Shown here piece after piece: positions 25,803-33,438 of a stretch of DNA of 44,604 nucleotides (position 1 is its first letter; each line of letters opens with the position of its first letter). The notes beneath the pieces were generated by a model. It searched no databases and was not told the DNA's origin. It saw only the letters and a list, made by a program, of their open reading frames with translations. The translations under genes and the position numbers were made by a program. This DNA comes from Lachnospiraceae bacterium (GTDB taxonomy: Bacteria > Bacillota > Clostridia > Oscillospirales > CAG-272), in NCBI GenBank assembly GCA_024404495.1, contig JAKSPT010000022.1, positions 1-44,604 on the forward strand, read 5' to 3'.

Positions 25803-26810
25803 ATGTCTAACGACGTCATTTTTGAAGGAAAAGAAAGAAGAATGGCGGGCATTATCGCCTGCATGCAGGAATACGGCATCAAGGACCTTGAAGACGCGCG
25901 TCAGATCTGCCTTGACAAGGGGATCGACGTTGACGCGATCGTCAAGGGCGTTCAGCCGATCGCCTTCGAGAACGCAAGCTGGGCTTACACCCTCGGCTGC
26001 GCCGTTGCACTGAAGAAGGGCGTCAAGGACGCCGCCGAAGCCGCAGAGGCGATCGGTATCGGTCTTCAGGCGTTCTGCGTTCCCGGTTCCGTCGCTCAGA
26101 ACCGTAAAGTCGGTCTCGGTCACGGCAACCTCGGCGCTATGCTCCTCCGCGACAACACCAAGTGCTTCTGCTTCCTCGCCGGTCACGAGTCCTTCGCTGC
26201 CGCCGAAGGCGCGATCGGTATCGCGAGAACCGCGAACAAGGTCAGAAAAGAACCGCTCAAGGTCATCCTGAACGGTCTCGGCAAGGATGCCGCCTATATC
26301 ATCTCCCGTATCAACGGCTTCACCTACGTTCAGACCGAATACGATTTCTACACCGACACCGTCAAGGTCGTCCGTGAGATCGCTTTCTCGAACGGCGAAA
26401 AGGCGAAGGTCCGCGTTTACGGCTGCAACGACGTCTGCGAAGGCGTTGCCATCATGCGTCTCGAGGACGTGGACGTTTCCATCACCGGCAACTCCACCAA
26501 CCCGACCCGCTTCCAGCATCCCGTTGCCGGCACCTACAAGAAGTGGGCTGTCGAGAACGGCAAGAAGTATTTCTCCGTCGCTTCCGGCGGCGGCACCGGC
26601 CGTACGCTCCATCCCGATAACATGGCAGCGGGCCCCGCTTCCTACGGTATGACCGATACCATGGGTCGTATGCACTCCGACGCGCAGTTCGCAGGTTCTT
26701 CCTCCGTTCCCGCGCACGTCGAGATGATGGGTCTGATCGGCGCCGGCAACAACCCGATGGTCGGTATGACCGTCGCCTGCGCGGTTGCCGTTTCCGAAGC
26801 AATCAAGTAA
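25803..26810 (+). CDS. GGGtGRT family protein
   Basis: 335 residues, the usual size. The name-giving motif is present near residue 261 as S-G-G-G-T-G-R-T-L-H-P. Other marks: V-G-L-G-H-G-N-L-G-A-M-L, F-L-A-G-H-E-S-F-A-A-A-E-G-A, C-N-D-V-C-E-G-V-A-I-M. The family is widespread in anaerobic Bacillota and nearly always beside the NifU-like gene seen here; its biochemical role is not established to my knowledge. Cytoplasmic, no signal peptide. Ribosome site GAGGGGGAG. Lysines are mostly AAG, as in the array genes, hinting at high expression. Confidence 0.93.
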   Translation: MSNDVIFEGKERRMAGIIACMQEYGIKDLEDARQICLDKGIDVDAIVKGVQPIAFENASWAYTLGCAVALKKGVKDAAEAAEAIGIGLQAFCVPGSVAQNRKVGLGHGNLGAMLLRDNTKCFCFLAGHESFAAAEGAIGIARTANKVRKEPLKVILNGLGKDAAYIISRINGFTYVQTEYDFYTDTVKVVREIAFSNGEKAKVRVYGCNDVCEGVAIMRLEDVDVSITGNSTNPTRFQHPVAGTYKKWAVENGKKYFSVASGGGTGRTLHPDNMAAGPASYGMTDTMGRMHSDAQFAGSSSVPAHVEMMGLIGAGNNPMVGMTVACAVAVSEAIK

Positions 26811-26892
26811 GGGATGCGGAGACGCGATGTTCTTTCTCTGAGAGAAAGAACCAAAGAGGCATAATTTGTGTCTTTCTTAATCAAATAACGGA

Positions 26893-26930
26893 CAACGTGA
26901 CTGTCAGATCGGCAGTCACGTTGTTTTTTC
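26893..26930 (+). terminator. Terminator of the GGGtGRT unit; left copy of a 38-nt direct repeat
   Basis: CAACGTGACTG, 9-nt loop, CAGTCACGTTG, then six T. The whole 38 nt recurs exactly at 28250-28287. Between the GGGtGRT stop and this site lies another hairpin (GTTCTTTCTCT / AGAGAAAGAAC, 26829-26851) without a T run. Confidence 0.92.
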
Positions 26931-26947
26931 TATTTGGAAAAATGCTC

Positions 26948-26976
26948 TTGCATTTTGCGAAAATGTATGCTATAAT
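26948..26976 (+). promoter_or_regulatory. Promoter of the hairpin RNA / glycosyltransferase leader
   Basis: TTGCAT (26948-26953), 17 nt, TATAAT (26971-26976). Transcription would start at about 26983, near the foot of the long hairpin. Confidence 0.75.
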
Positions 26977-26979
26977 GAT

Positions 26980-27157
26980 GCTACCACACAAATTAAATAC
27001 ACCTAATCGTATAAGGCGAAGTGTCTTTTTTTCCTTTTTGGTAAAAATGTATGCTCCGTCTCATGTGCTTTGCCTTTTCGGTTAGGTCATGATTTAATTT
27101 GTGTGGTAGCAAATGGAGCTGCGTTTTTCGTGCGTAGCTTCGGCTACGCACTTTTTT
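26980..27157 (+). ncRNA. Candidate structured RNA (long rod-like hairpin plus terminator)
   Basis: A perfect 19-bp inverted repeat (GCTACCACACAAATTAAAT at 26980-26998, its complement at 27092-27110) closes a longer stem. Inside it, ACCTAATCG pairs with CGGTTAGGT and AAGGCGAAG with CTTTGCCTT. The mismatches in these inner stems are all G-U pairs in RNA, which points to an RNA structure rather than a DNA repeat. A strong terminator follows (GTGCGTAGC, TTCG, GCTACGCAC, six T; 27130-27157). It could be a free RNA of about 175 nt, or a leader controlling the glycosyltransferase that starts at 27184. AGCTGCG (27117-27123) can pair with CGTAGCT (27133-27139) and would block the terminator. I recognise no Rfam family. 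Confidence 0.55.
27130..27157 (+). terminator. Terminator between the hairpin RNA and the glycosyltransferase
   Basis: GTGCGTAGC, loop TTCG, GCTACGCAC, then six T; 26 nt before the glycosyltransferase ATG. Confidence 0.9.
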
Positions 27158-27183
27158 ATTTTCGGAACAAAAAGGAATAATAA

Positions 27184-28227
27184 ATGGCTGCTGAAATTAC
27201 GGTTGTTGTTCCCGTTTATAATGCGGGAAAACTGATCACAAACTGCATTGAATCAGTTCTTAGGCAAACTAATCCTGATTGGAAACTGATTCTTGTTGAC
27301 GATGGTTCAAAGGATAAAAGCAGTGCGATATGCGACCGTTATGCAGAAAAGGATAATCGTATTCAGGTTATTCATCAACATAATCAGGGCTGCGTCAACG
27401 CAAGAAAAAACGGAGTGTCGGCGGTTGAAACTGAATATTGCTGTTTCCTTGATGCGGATGACACTCTTCCCGAAAACGCGCTCAAAGTCTTGATGGATTG
27501 TATTCCCGAAAGTGATAAGTCTGCTATTATTATTGGGAAAACGGTTCGGACTGTTCGTGGGATAAAAATAAAATCCAAATATAATGCCCCTTGTTTTTCT
27601 TCAAATTCAAAAGCCGAATATTCCCAGAAAGAGTTTATTGAACAATTATATTGCAGTTGGTTTGGAAAGACGAACGTTCCGGTTTCTCTTTGGGGAAAAG
27701 TATATCCTACCTCAATGTTGAAAAAGACTTTTGACGATGTTCCTAACATAGTCAGATTTATGGGAGAGGATCTGATAATGACCTTGGATATTATGCCGAA
27801 AGCAGATAAGACCATCATCATTCCCGACGTTGTTTATAACTATCGTGTAGGAGGAGGCACTTCAAAATATCAGCCTGAACTAATGAACGATTGGTTGAGC
27901 CTTTATCGTTTCAAAAAAGGATATGCTGATCGATATCCTATGCCGCAGAATATTCAAAAAATGATGGATGTTGAATTAATCAATATGACATTTACTTATT
28001 TTTCAATGTTGAGCGATTATCATAAACTAACGGATGAAATAATATTGGAGGTGTGTCAGATAAACGAAGTTGTACAAGCTGCAAGCAATCCCGAACTGTC
28101 CCCATCCTCTTTGAAAGCAAAAGCGGTGCGTGAAAACAACATTCCGCAAATCAGACAGATACTGAAAAAAAGCCTGAAACAAAAAGCGTATGATGCGATG
28201 AAAAAAGTGTTATATAAACTTGCATAA
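27184..28227 (+). CDS. Family 2 glycosyltransferase on an AT-rich insert
   Basis: 347 residues. GT-A fold marks: V-V-V-P-V-Y-N-A-G near the N-terminus, L-V-D-D-G-S-K-D (about 37-44) and the metal-binding F-L-D-A-D-D-T (about 89-95). The second half (G-E-D-L-I-M-T-L, Y-N-Y-R-V-G-G-G) is typical of GT2 enzymes for cell-surface polysaccharides. It would move a sugar from a nucleotide donor to a glycan on the inner side of the membrane. Base composition is clearly more AT-rich than all neighbours (runs such as AAATCCAAATATAATG). It sits alone between two identical terminators, so it was probably acquired. Ribosome site AAGGA before the ATG. Confidence 0.92.
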   Translation: MAAEITVVVPVYNAGKLITNCIESVLRQTNPDWKLILVDDGSKDKSSAICDRYAEKDNRIQVIHQHNQGCVNARKNGVSAVETEYCCFLDADDTLPENALKVLMDCIPESDKSAIIIGKTVRTVRGIKIKSKYNAPCFSSNSKAEYSQKEFIEQLYCSWFGKTNVPVSLWGKVYPTSMLKKTFDDVPNIVRFMGEDLIMTLDIMPKADKTIIIPDVVYNYRVGGGTSKYQPELMNDWLSLYRFKKGYADRYPMPQNIQKMMDVELINMTFTYFSMLSDYHKLTDEIILEVCQINEVVQAASNPELSPSSLKAKAVRENNIPQIRQILKKSLKQKAYDAMKKVLYKLA

Positions 28228-28249
28228 GGTGTGAAAGTTCTCACATTGT

Positions 28250-28287
28250 CAACGTGACTGTCAGATCGGCAGTCACGTTGTTTTTTC
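28250..28287 (+). terminator. Terminator of the glycosyltransferase; right copy of the 38-nt direct repeat
   Basis: Identical to 26893-26930. Distance between copies is 1357 bp. Confidence 0.92.
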
Positions 28288-28296
28288 GTTCTTCTC

Positions 28297-28325
28297 TTGC
28301 TTTTTTCGTGCAAAGGTGTTATAAT
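28297..28325 (+). promoter_or_regulatory. Promoter of trkA-trkH
   Basis: TTGCTT (28297-28302), 17 nt, TATAAT (28320-28325), 10 nt after the repeat. Confidence 0.75.
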
Positions 28326-28397
28326 AATTTTGTATGCAGTAAAACGGCGGAAAAAGCGCATTTTACACGGCGTTCCGTACATAAGAAAGGATACGAA

Positions 28398-29756
28398 ATG
28401 AAAATCATCATTGCGGGCTGCGGCAAGATCGGTTCCACGATCCTCGCAAGTCTGGTCGCGGAGGGACACGAGGTCGTCGCCATCGATACCGATCCGGACG
28501 TGATCTCCGAAATGAACAATATTTACGACGTCATGGGCGCCGTCGGCAACTGCGCCGACAGCGACGTGCTGAAAGAGGCGGGGATCGAAACGACCAGCCT
28601 TTTCGTTGCGGTGACCGGATCGGACGAGCTGAATATGCTCTCCTGCTTCCTTGCCCGCCGGATGGGCGCGCATCACACGATCGCCCGCATCCGCAAGCCC
28701 GAATACAACGACGACAGCCTCGACCTTCTGAAAAAGGAGCTCCATCTTTCGATGGCGATCAACCCCGATCTGATGACGGCAAAGCAGCTTTACAATCTGC
28801 TGAAATTCCCGTCCGCAGTCAAGATCGAGACCTTCTCGGATCAGGCGTTCGAGCTCGTTGAGATCAAGCTGAAGGCGGATTCCGCGCTCGACGGGATGAA
28901 GCTTTCCGAAATGAGAGGAAAATATCAGGCGAAGGTGCTGATCTGCGTCGTGCAGAGAGGGGATGAAGTCTTCATCCCCGACGGCAATTTCGTGCTGAAG
29001 AGCGGCGACCGCGTCGGCATTTCGGCGGCGCCCGCGGAGATCACGAAATTCCTGCGCGATCTCGGCGTATTGCAGAAAAAGGCAAAGAACGTGATGATCC
29101 TCGGCGGCAGCCGCATCGCGTACTATCTGGCGACCCATCTGACCGGGGCGGGGAACACCGTCAAGATCATCGAGCGCGATCCCGAGATCGCGAAGGACCT
29201 TGCCGAGCTTCTGCCCAAGGCGCGCGTCATCCTCGGGGACGGGGCAAGGCAGGAGCTTTTAATGGAGGAGGGTCTTCCGGACAGCGACGCGTTCGTCGCT
29301 CTGACCGGAATGGACGAGGAAAACGTCCTGATGTCGATCTTCGCCTCCTCGCAGAACGTGCCTACCGTCATTTCCAAGATCAACCGTCCCGAAATGGCGG
29401 CACTTGCCGAGCGGCTGAACGTCGATACCGTCGTTTCGCCCCGCCGCTACACCGCCGAGGCGCTGCTTCGCTACGCGCGCGCCGTCCACAATTCGATGGG
29501 CTCGAAGGTGGAAACGCTCTATCAGATCCTCGACGGCTCCGCCGAGGCGCTGGAATTCACCGTTACGAACGACCCGAAGCTTGTGAATATCCCGCTGAAG
29601 GACCTGAAGCTCAAGCCCAATCTGCTGATCGCGGGCATCCTGCGCGACAGAAGACCGATCATCCCCGGCGGCGCCGATATGATGCTTCCCGACGACCGCG
29701 TCGTGGTCGTTTCCGCGGGACAGAAGCTCAGCGACCTCTCGGATATCCTGAGATGA
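28398..29756 (+). CDS. trkA: Trk potassium uptake regulatory protein TrkA
   Basis: 452 residues from the ATG at 28398 (AGAAAGGA ahead, product starts MKIIIAGCGKIGS); an upstream in-frame start at 28254 would run through terminator and promoter. Two RCK units in tandem: Rossmann fold 1 with G-C-G-K-I-G-S and D-T-D-P-D (about 7-33), RCK_C 1 (about 140-220), Rossmann fold 2 with I-L-G-G-S-R-I-A (about 234) and RCK_C 2 at the end. It binds NAD(H) or ATP and gates the TrkH channel from the cytoplasm. trkH follows after 28 nt, so both are one operon. Confidence 0.95.
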   Translation: MKIIIAGCGKIGSTILASLVAEGHEVVAIDTDPDVISEMNNIYDVMGAVGNCADSDVLKEAGIETTSLFVAVTGSDELNMLSCFLARRMGAHHTIARIRKPEYNDDSLDLLKKELHLSMAINPDLMTAKQLYNLLKFPSAVKIETFSDQAFELVEIKLKADSALDGMKLSEMRGKYQAKVLICVVQRGDEVFIPDGNFVLKSGDRVGISAAPAEITKFLRDLGVLQKKAKNVMILGGSRIAYYLATHLTGAGNTVKIIERDPEIAKDLAELLPKARVILGDGARQELLMEEGLPDSDAFVALTGMDEENVLMSIFASSQNVPTVISKINRPEMAALAERLNVDTVVSPRRYTAEALLRYARAVHNSMGSKVETLYQILDGSAEALEFTVTNDPKLVNIPLKDLKLKPNLLIAGILRDRRPIIPGGADMMLPDDRVVVVSAGQKLSDLSDILR

Positions 29757-29784
29757 GCCGGACGGCAGGAAAGACGGGTATACG

Positions 29785-31230
29785 ATGAATCGGAAAATGG
29801 TATTCCGCACGGTCGGTATGATTGTGCTGCTCGAAGCGGCGCTTCTGCTTCTGCCGCTCGTGACCTCGCTGATCTACGGTGAGGCAAAGTCGGCGCTCGC
29901 GTTCCTCGAAACGATCGGGATCGCGGTTGTGTTCGGCGGAGCGCTCTGCCTCTTCTGCAAAACCGAAAAGACGACGATCTACGCAAAGGAAGGCTTCGTC
30001 GTCACGGCGCTGACGTGGATCCTCCTCTCGCTGATCGGCGCTTTGCCCTTCGTTTTCTCGGGGGACATCCCGAGCTATATCGACGCCGTTTTCGAGACGG
30101 CGAGCGGCTTCTCCACGACCGGCGCTACGATATTGGACGATCCCGCCGTTTGCTCGCACGGCATCCTCTTCTGGCGTTCCTTCACCCATTGGCTCGGCGG
30201 TATGGGCGTGCTCGTTCTGATGGTGGCGATCCTGCCTGCCGGAAACGAGGGACGTCCGATCCACATCCTCCGCGCCGAAATGCCCGGACCGACGATGGGC
30301 AAGCTCGTTCCCAAGCTGAAGGATACCGCGAAGATCCTTTACGTTCTTTATCTTGCGCTGACCGGCATCGAGGTGGTCTTCCTGCTCTGCGGCGGGATGA
30401 GCCTCTTTGAAGCGCTGACCCTTTCCTTCGGCACCGCGGGTACCGGCGGTCTGGCGCTCCGCGCGGACAGCATCGCGTTCTATTCTTCCTACGTCCAATG
30501 GACCATTACGGTCTTTATGTTCCTCTTCGGCGTCAACTTCAATCTGTACTATCTGATCCTGATCGGCAAAGCGAAGCAGATCTTCAAAAACGAGGAGCTG
30601 TGGACCTATACCGGCATCGTCGTCGCCGCGGCGCTGATGATCGCGGTAAACGTCCGCGATACCTTCGCCACCTTCGGGGAAGCGATCCGCGCCGGGTTCT
30701 TCCAGACCGTTGCCTTTATCACGACGACCGGTTATTCCACGGCGCCCTTCGATTCGTGGCCGGTCTTCTCCAAGACCATTCTCTTCACGCTGATGTTCAT
30801 CGGCGGCTGCGCGGGCTCGACCGGCGGCGGTCTCAAGGTCGCGCGCATCCTGCTGATGTTCAAGACGGCAAAGCGCGATCTGACCAAGATGCTGCATCCC
30901 CGTTCGGTCCCGGTCGTGCGGATGGACGGAAGGATCGTGGAGGAGGACACGGTCCGCAATCTCGGCAGCTATCTGATGATCTACTTCATTTTCTTCCTCT
31001 TCTTCACCTTCGTGCTTTCGTTTGAAAAGGATTTCAACCTTCTTGAAAACATCACCGCCGTTTCCGCCTGCCTGAACAACATCGGGCCGGGCTTCGGCAA
31101 GGTCTCCTCGACCTGCGCGGGATATTCCGACGTTTCCAAGTGCTTCCTGTCGCTCGCGATGCTGCTCGGACGTTTGGAGATCTACCCGATCCTCTTCTGC
31201 TTCGTCCCCTCGACGTGGAGCAAAAAATAA
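29785..31230 (+). CDS. trkH: Trk/Ktr potassium transporter, membrane subunit TrkH
   Basis: 481 residues with four M1-P-M2-type repeats. The four pore loops can be seen: G-F-S-T-T-G-A-T (about 112), F-G-T-A-G-T-G-G (about 216), T-T-T-G-Y-S-T-A (about 314) and N-N-I-G-P-G-F-G at about 430. These carry the selectivity-filter glycines. It moves K+ into the cell together with TrkA. A ribosome site (AGGAAAG) precedes the ATG at 29785. No clear terminator separates it from the pyr promoter, but the pyr leader starts 32 nt later. Confidence 0.95.
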   Translation: MNRKMVFRTVGMIVLLEAALLLLPLVTSLIYGEAKSALAFLETIGIAVVFGGALCLFCKTEKTTIYAKEGFVVTALTWILLSLIGALPFVFSGDIPSYIDAVFETASGFSTTGATILDDPAVCSHGILFWRSFTHWLGGMGVLVLMVAILPAGNEGRPIHILRAEMPGPTMGKLVPKLKDTAKILYVLYLALTGIEVVFLLCGGMSLFEALTLSFGTAGTGGLALRADSIAFYSSYVQWTITVFMFLFGVNFNLYYLILIGKAKQIFKNEELWTYTGIVVAAALMIAVNVRDTFATFGEAIRAGFFQTVAFITTTGYSTAPFDSWPVFSKTILFTLMFIGGCAGSTGGGLKVARILLMFKTAKRDLTKMLHPRSVPVVRMDGRIVEEDTVRNLGSYLMIYFIFFLFFTFVLSFEKDFNLLENITAVSACLNNIGPGFGKVSSTCAGYSDVSKCFLSLAMLLGRLEIYPILFCFVPSTWSKK

Positions 31231-31262
31231 GCGGAAAACGGTCGGAAAATGCCGGAAAACGG

Positions 31263-31291
31263 TTGACATTACGGGCAATCAATGCTATAAT
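31263..31291 (+). promoter_or_regulatory. Promoter of pyrR-uraA
   Basis: TTGACA (31263-31268), 17 nt, TATAAT (31286-31291). Confidence 0.9.
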
Positions 31292-31294
31292 GAA

Positions 31295-31408
31295 TCACGG
31301 TAAAGCTTTAAGCAGTCCAGAGAGACCGGCAAGAATACCGTGAACCGGGTGCGCCCGGAAAACAGAATGGTACGGTACCGCCTTCCGATCTCCGGAAGGC
31401 GGTTTTTT
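31295..31408 (+). promoter_or_regulatory. PyrR-dependent transcription attenuator (pyr leader)
   Basis: Three competing structures can be drawn. TCACGGTA (31295-31302) pairs with TACCGTGA (31336-31343) and exposes AGTCCAGAGAGACCGGCAAG, a good match to the PyrR-binding loop; this is the anti-antiterminator. TACCGT (31336-31341) can instead pair with ACGGTA (31372-31377), the antiterminator. CCGCCTTCCG / CGGAAGGCGG plus TTTTTT (31378-31408) is the terminator. With UMP, PyrR would hold the first hairpin and transcription stops before pyrR. The model is established for Bacillus and other Firmicutes; its use here is inferred from sequence. Confidence 0.88.
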
Positions 31409-31427
31409 CTCGGAAAGGAGTGACGGG

Positions 31428-31985
31428 ATGAAGGTCAAGGCAATGCTGATGGACGAAATGACCCTCAAAAGATCCCTGATGCGGATCTCGCACGAGATCC
31501 TCGAAAAGAACAAGGGCACCGACGGACTCGTGATTCTCGGCATCCGCCGCCGCGGCAAGGCGCTCGCCGGCATGATCCGGGACAACATCGAGAAGATCGA
31601 GGGCGTCCGGGTCCCCTGCGGGGAACTCGATATCAACTTTTACCGTGACGATCTGACCCGTGCCTCCGAGCAGCCGGTTCTGCGCAATACGCTGCTTGAG
31701 GTCCCGATCGCGGGACAGAAGGTGATCCTCGTGGACGACGTCCTCTATACCGGGCGCACGGTCCGCGCCGGGATCGAGGCGATCTTCTCGGTCGGCAGAC
31801 CGAAGGAGATCCAGCTTGCCATCCTGATCGACCGCGGTCACCGCGAGCTTCCCATCCGCGCCGACTACGTCGGCAAGAGCATTCCCACCGCAAAGACCGA
31901 AACGGTCCGCGTCCTCGTTCCCGAGTTTGACGGCGAGACCGCCGCGCTCCTCTGCGAGCGGGAAGAAAACAACGGCACCAATTAA
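31428..31985 (+). CDS. pyrR: Bifunctional pyr operon regulator / uracil phosphoribosyltransferase PyrR
   Basis: 185 residues, normal size. The PRPP loop V-I-L-V-D-D-V-L-Y-T-G-R-T (99-111) is complete. Basic residues around I-R-R-R-G-K (39-44) and R-D-D-L-T-R (73-78) match the RNA- and ligand-binding face of PyrR. It senses UMP/UTP and binds its own leader RNA, so expression is self-limited. AAAGGAG lies before the ATG and uraA follows after 29 nt. Confidence 0.95.
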   Translation: MKVKAMLMDEMTLKRSLMRISHEILEKNKGTDGLVILGIRRRGKALAGMIRDNIEKIEGVRVPCGELDINFYRDDLTRASEQPVLRNTLLEVPIAGQKVILVDDVLYTGRTVRAGIEAIFSVGRPKEIQLAILIDRGHRELPIRADYVGKSIPTAKTETVRVLVPEFDGETAALLCEREENNGTN

Positions 31986-32014
31986 AAATCATATATAATA
32001 TTGGAGGAAACAGC

Positions 32015-33373
32015 ATGAAACTCACCTACAACGTGCAGGACAAGCCGAAAGTCGGCGAGATACTCATCTTCGCGCTTCAGCAGCTCCTCGCAATCCTCGC
32101 CGCGACCATCTGCGTTCCCGCGCAGGCAGGCATTCCCGGCGGCGAATCCGCGGCGCTTCTCGGCGCGGGCGTCGGTACCCTCGTTTATCTCGCGTTCACC
32201 AAGTTCAGAAGCCCGGTCTTCCTCGGCTCTTCCTTTGCTTTCATCAACTCTATGGCAGTCGCTTACGCCGGTGCGATGACCGCCGAGGTGTTCAATGAGG
32301 CGCTCGGCTTTGCCGGTATCATCATCGGCGCCCTTTTCGCGGGTCTCGTTTACGTCGTGATCGCGATCGCCGTCAAATTCTGCGGCGTCAAGTGGATCGA
32401 TAAGATCATGCCGCCAACCGTCGTCGGTCCTACCGTCGCGATCATCGGTCTCGGTCTTGCCGGAACCGCCGTTACCGAGTGCTTCTCATGGGCTGCTCCC
32501 GAGCATATCGGCAACTCCGATTTCTATATTATGAACGCGAATGCCGGTGTTTCTATCATCTGTGCGCTGATCGCCCTCTTCACCGTTATGATCTGCTCGG
32601 TTTACGGTAAGAAGACGCTGAAACTGATCCCTTACGTTATCGGTATCGGCGCGGGCTATCTTGCCGCTACTGTCTTTACGCTGATCGGCAGATCGACCGG
32701 AAACGCGAGCCTGATCCTGATCGACTTCGACGCGTTCAAAACGATCCAGTGGATTCCCAACATCGCCTTTATCAAGGGCTTCAGTGGTCTGAAGGATTTG
32801 ACCGGTGACTATATCGCTACCGTCGCGGTTGCGTACATCCCGGTCGCGTTCGTCGTCTTTGCGGAACACCTTGCCGACCACAAGAACCTCTCCTCCATCA
32901 TCGAGCACGACCTGCTTGAGGATCCCGGTCTGCACCGCACCCTGCTCGGTGACGGTGTCGGTTCCTTCGTGGGCGCCCTCTTCGGCGGCTGCCCCAACAC
33001 TACCTACGGTGAGTCCATCGCCTGCACCGCGGTCACCGGAAACGCGTCGGTCATCACGATCGCCGCGACCGCGATCCTCGCGATCGTCGCATCCTTCTTC
33101 GGTCCGTTCGTCACCTTCCTTGCTTCCATTCCTGCCTGCGTTATGGGCGGTGTCTGCTTCACGCTGTACGGCTTCATCGCCGTTTCCGGTCTGAAGATGA
33201 TCCAGAAGGTCGACCTCGGCGACAACCGCAACCTCTTCGTCGTCTCGGTCATCCTGATCGCCGGTGTCGGCGGTCTCGCAATGGCATTCGGCAAGATCAA
33301 GCTGACCTCCGTTGCCTGCGCGCTGATTCTCGGCATCCTGACCAACCTGCTCGTCTCCAAAAAGAAAGACTGA
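32015..33373 (+). CDS. uraA: Uracil/xanthine permease, NCS2 family
   Basis: 452 residues with about 12-14 hydrophobic segments. NCS2 marks: Q-Q-L-L-A-I-L-A-A-T near the N-terminus, P-P-T-V-V-G-P-T-V-A-I-I (about 131-142), a glutamate in A-E-H-L-A-D-H-K (about 290) and G-G-C-P-N-T-T-Y-G-E-S (about 328-338), with the substrate-binding Glu/Ser. It imports uracil by proton symport. Under PyrR control, it would be made when pyrimidines are short. GGAGG lies before the ATG. Confidence 0.94.
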   Translation: MKLTYNVQDKPKVGEILIFALQQLLAILAATICVPAQAGIPGGESAALLGAGVGTLVYLAFTKFRSPVFLGSSFAFINSMAVAYAGAMTAEVFNEALGFAGIIIGALFAGLVYVVIAIAVKFCGVKWIDKIMPPTVVGPTVAIIGLGLAGTAVTECFSWAAPEHIGNSDFYIMNANAGVSIICALIALFTVMICSVYGKKTLKLIPYVIGIGAGYLAATVFTLIGRSTGNASLILIDFDAFKTIQWIPNIAFIKGFSGLKDLTGDYIATVAVAYIPVAFVVFAEHLADHKNLSSIIEHDLLEDPGLHRTLLGDGVGSFVGALFGGCPNTTYGESIACTAVTGNASVITIAATAILAIVASFFGPFVTFLASIPACVMGGVCFTLYGFIAVSGLKMIQKVDLGDNRNLFVVSVILIAGVGGLAMAFGKIKLTSVACALILGILTNLLVSKKKD

Positions 33374-33395
33374 TCGGTTTTTTACCGTAAATGAG

Positions 33396-33430
33396 AAAAG
33401 GGGCTTTCGTAACCGGAAGCCCCTTCTTTT
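33396..33430 (+). terminator. Terminator of pyrR-uraA
   Basis: AAGGGGCTT (33398-33406) and AAGCCCCTT (33417-33425), then CTTTT. Confidence 0.88.
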
Positions 33431-33438
33431 GAATCAAT

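Noticed and set aside
26980..27157. Retron msr-msd or 6S RNA
   Set aside because: No reverse transcriptase is nearby, and the large central bubble expected of 6S RNA is not seen. I left it unnamed.
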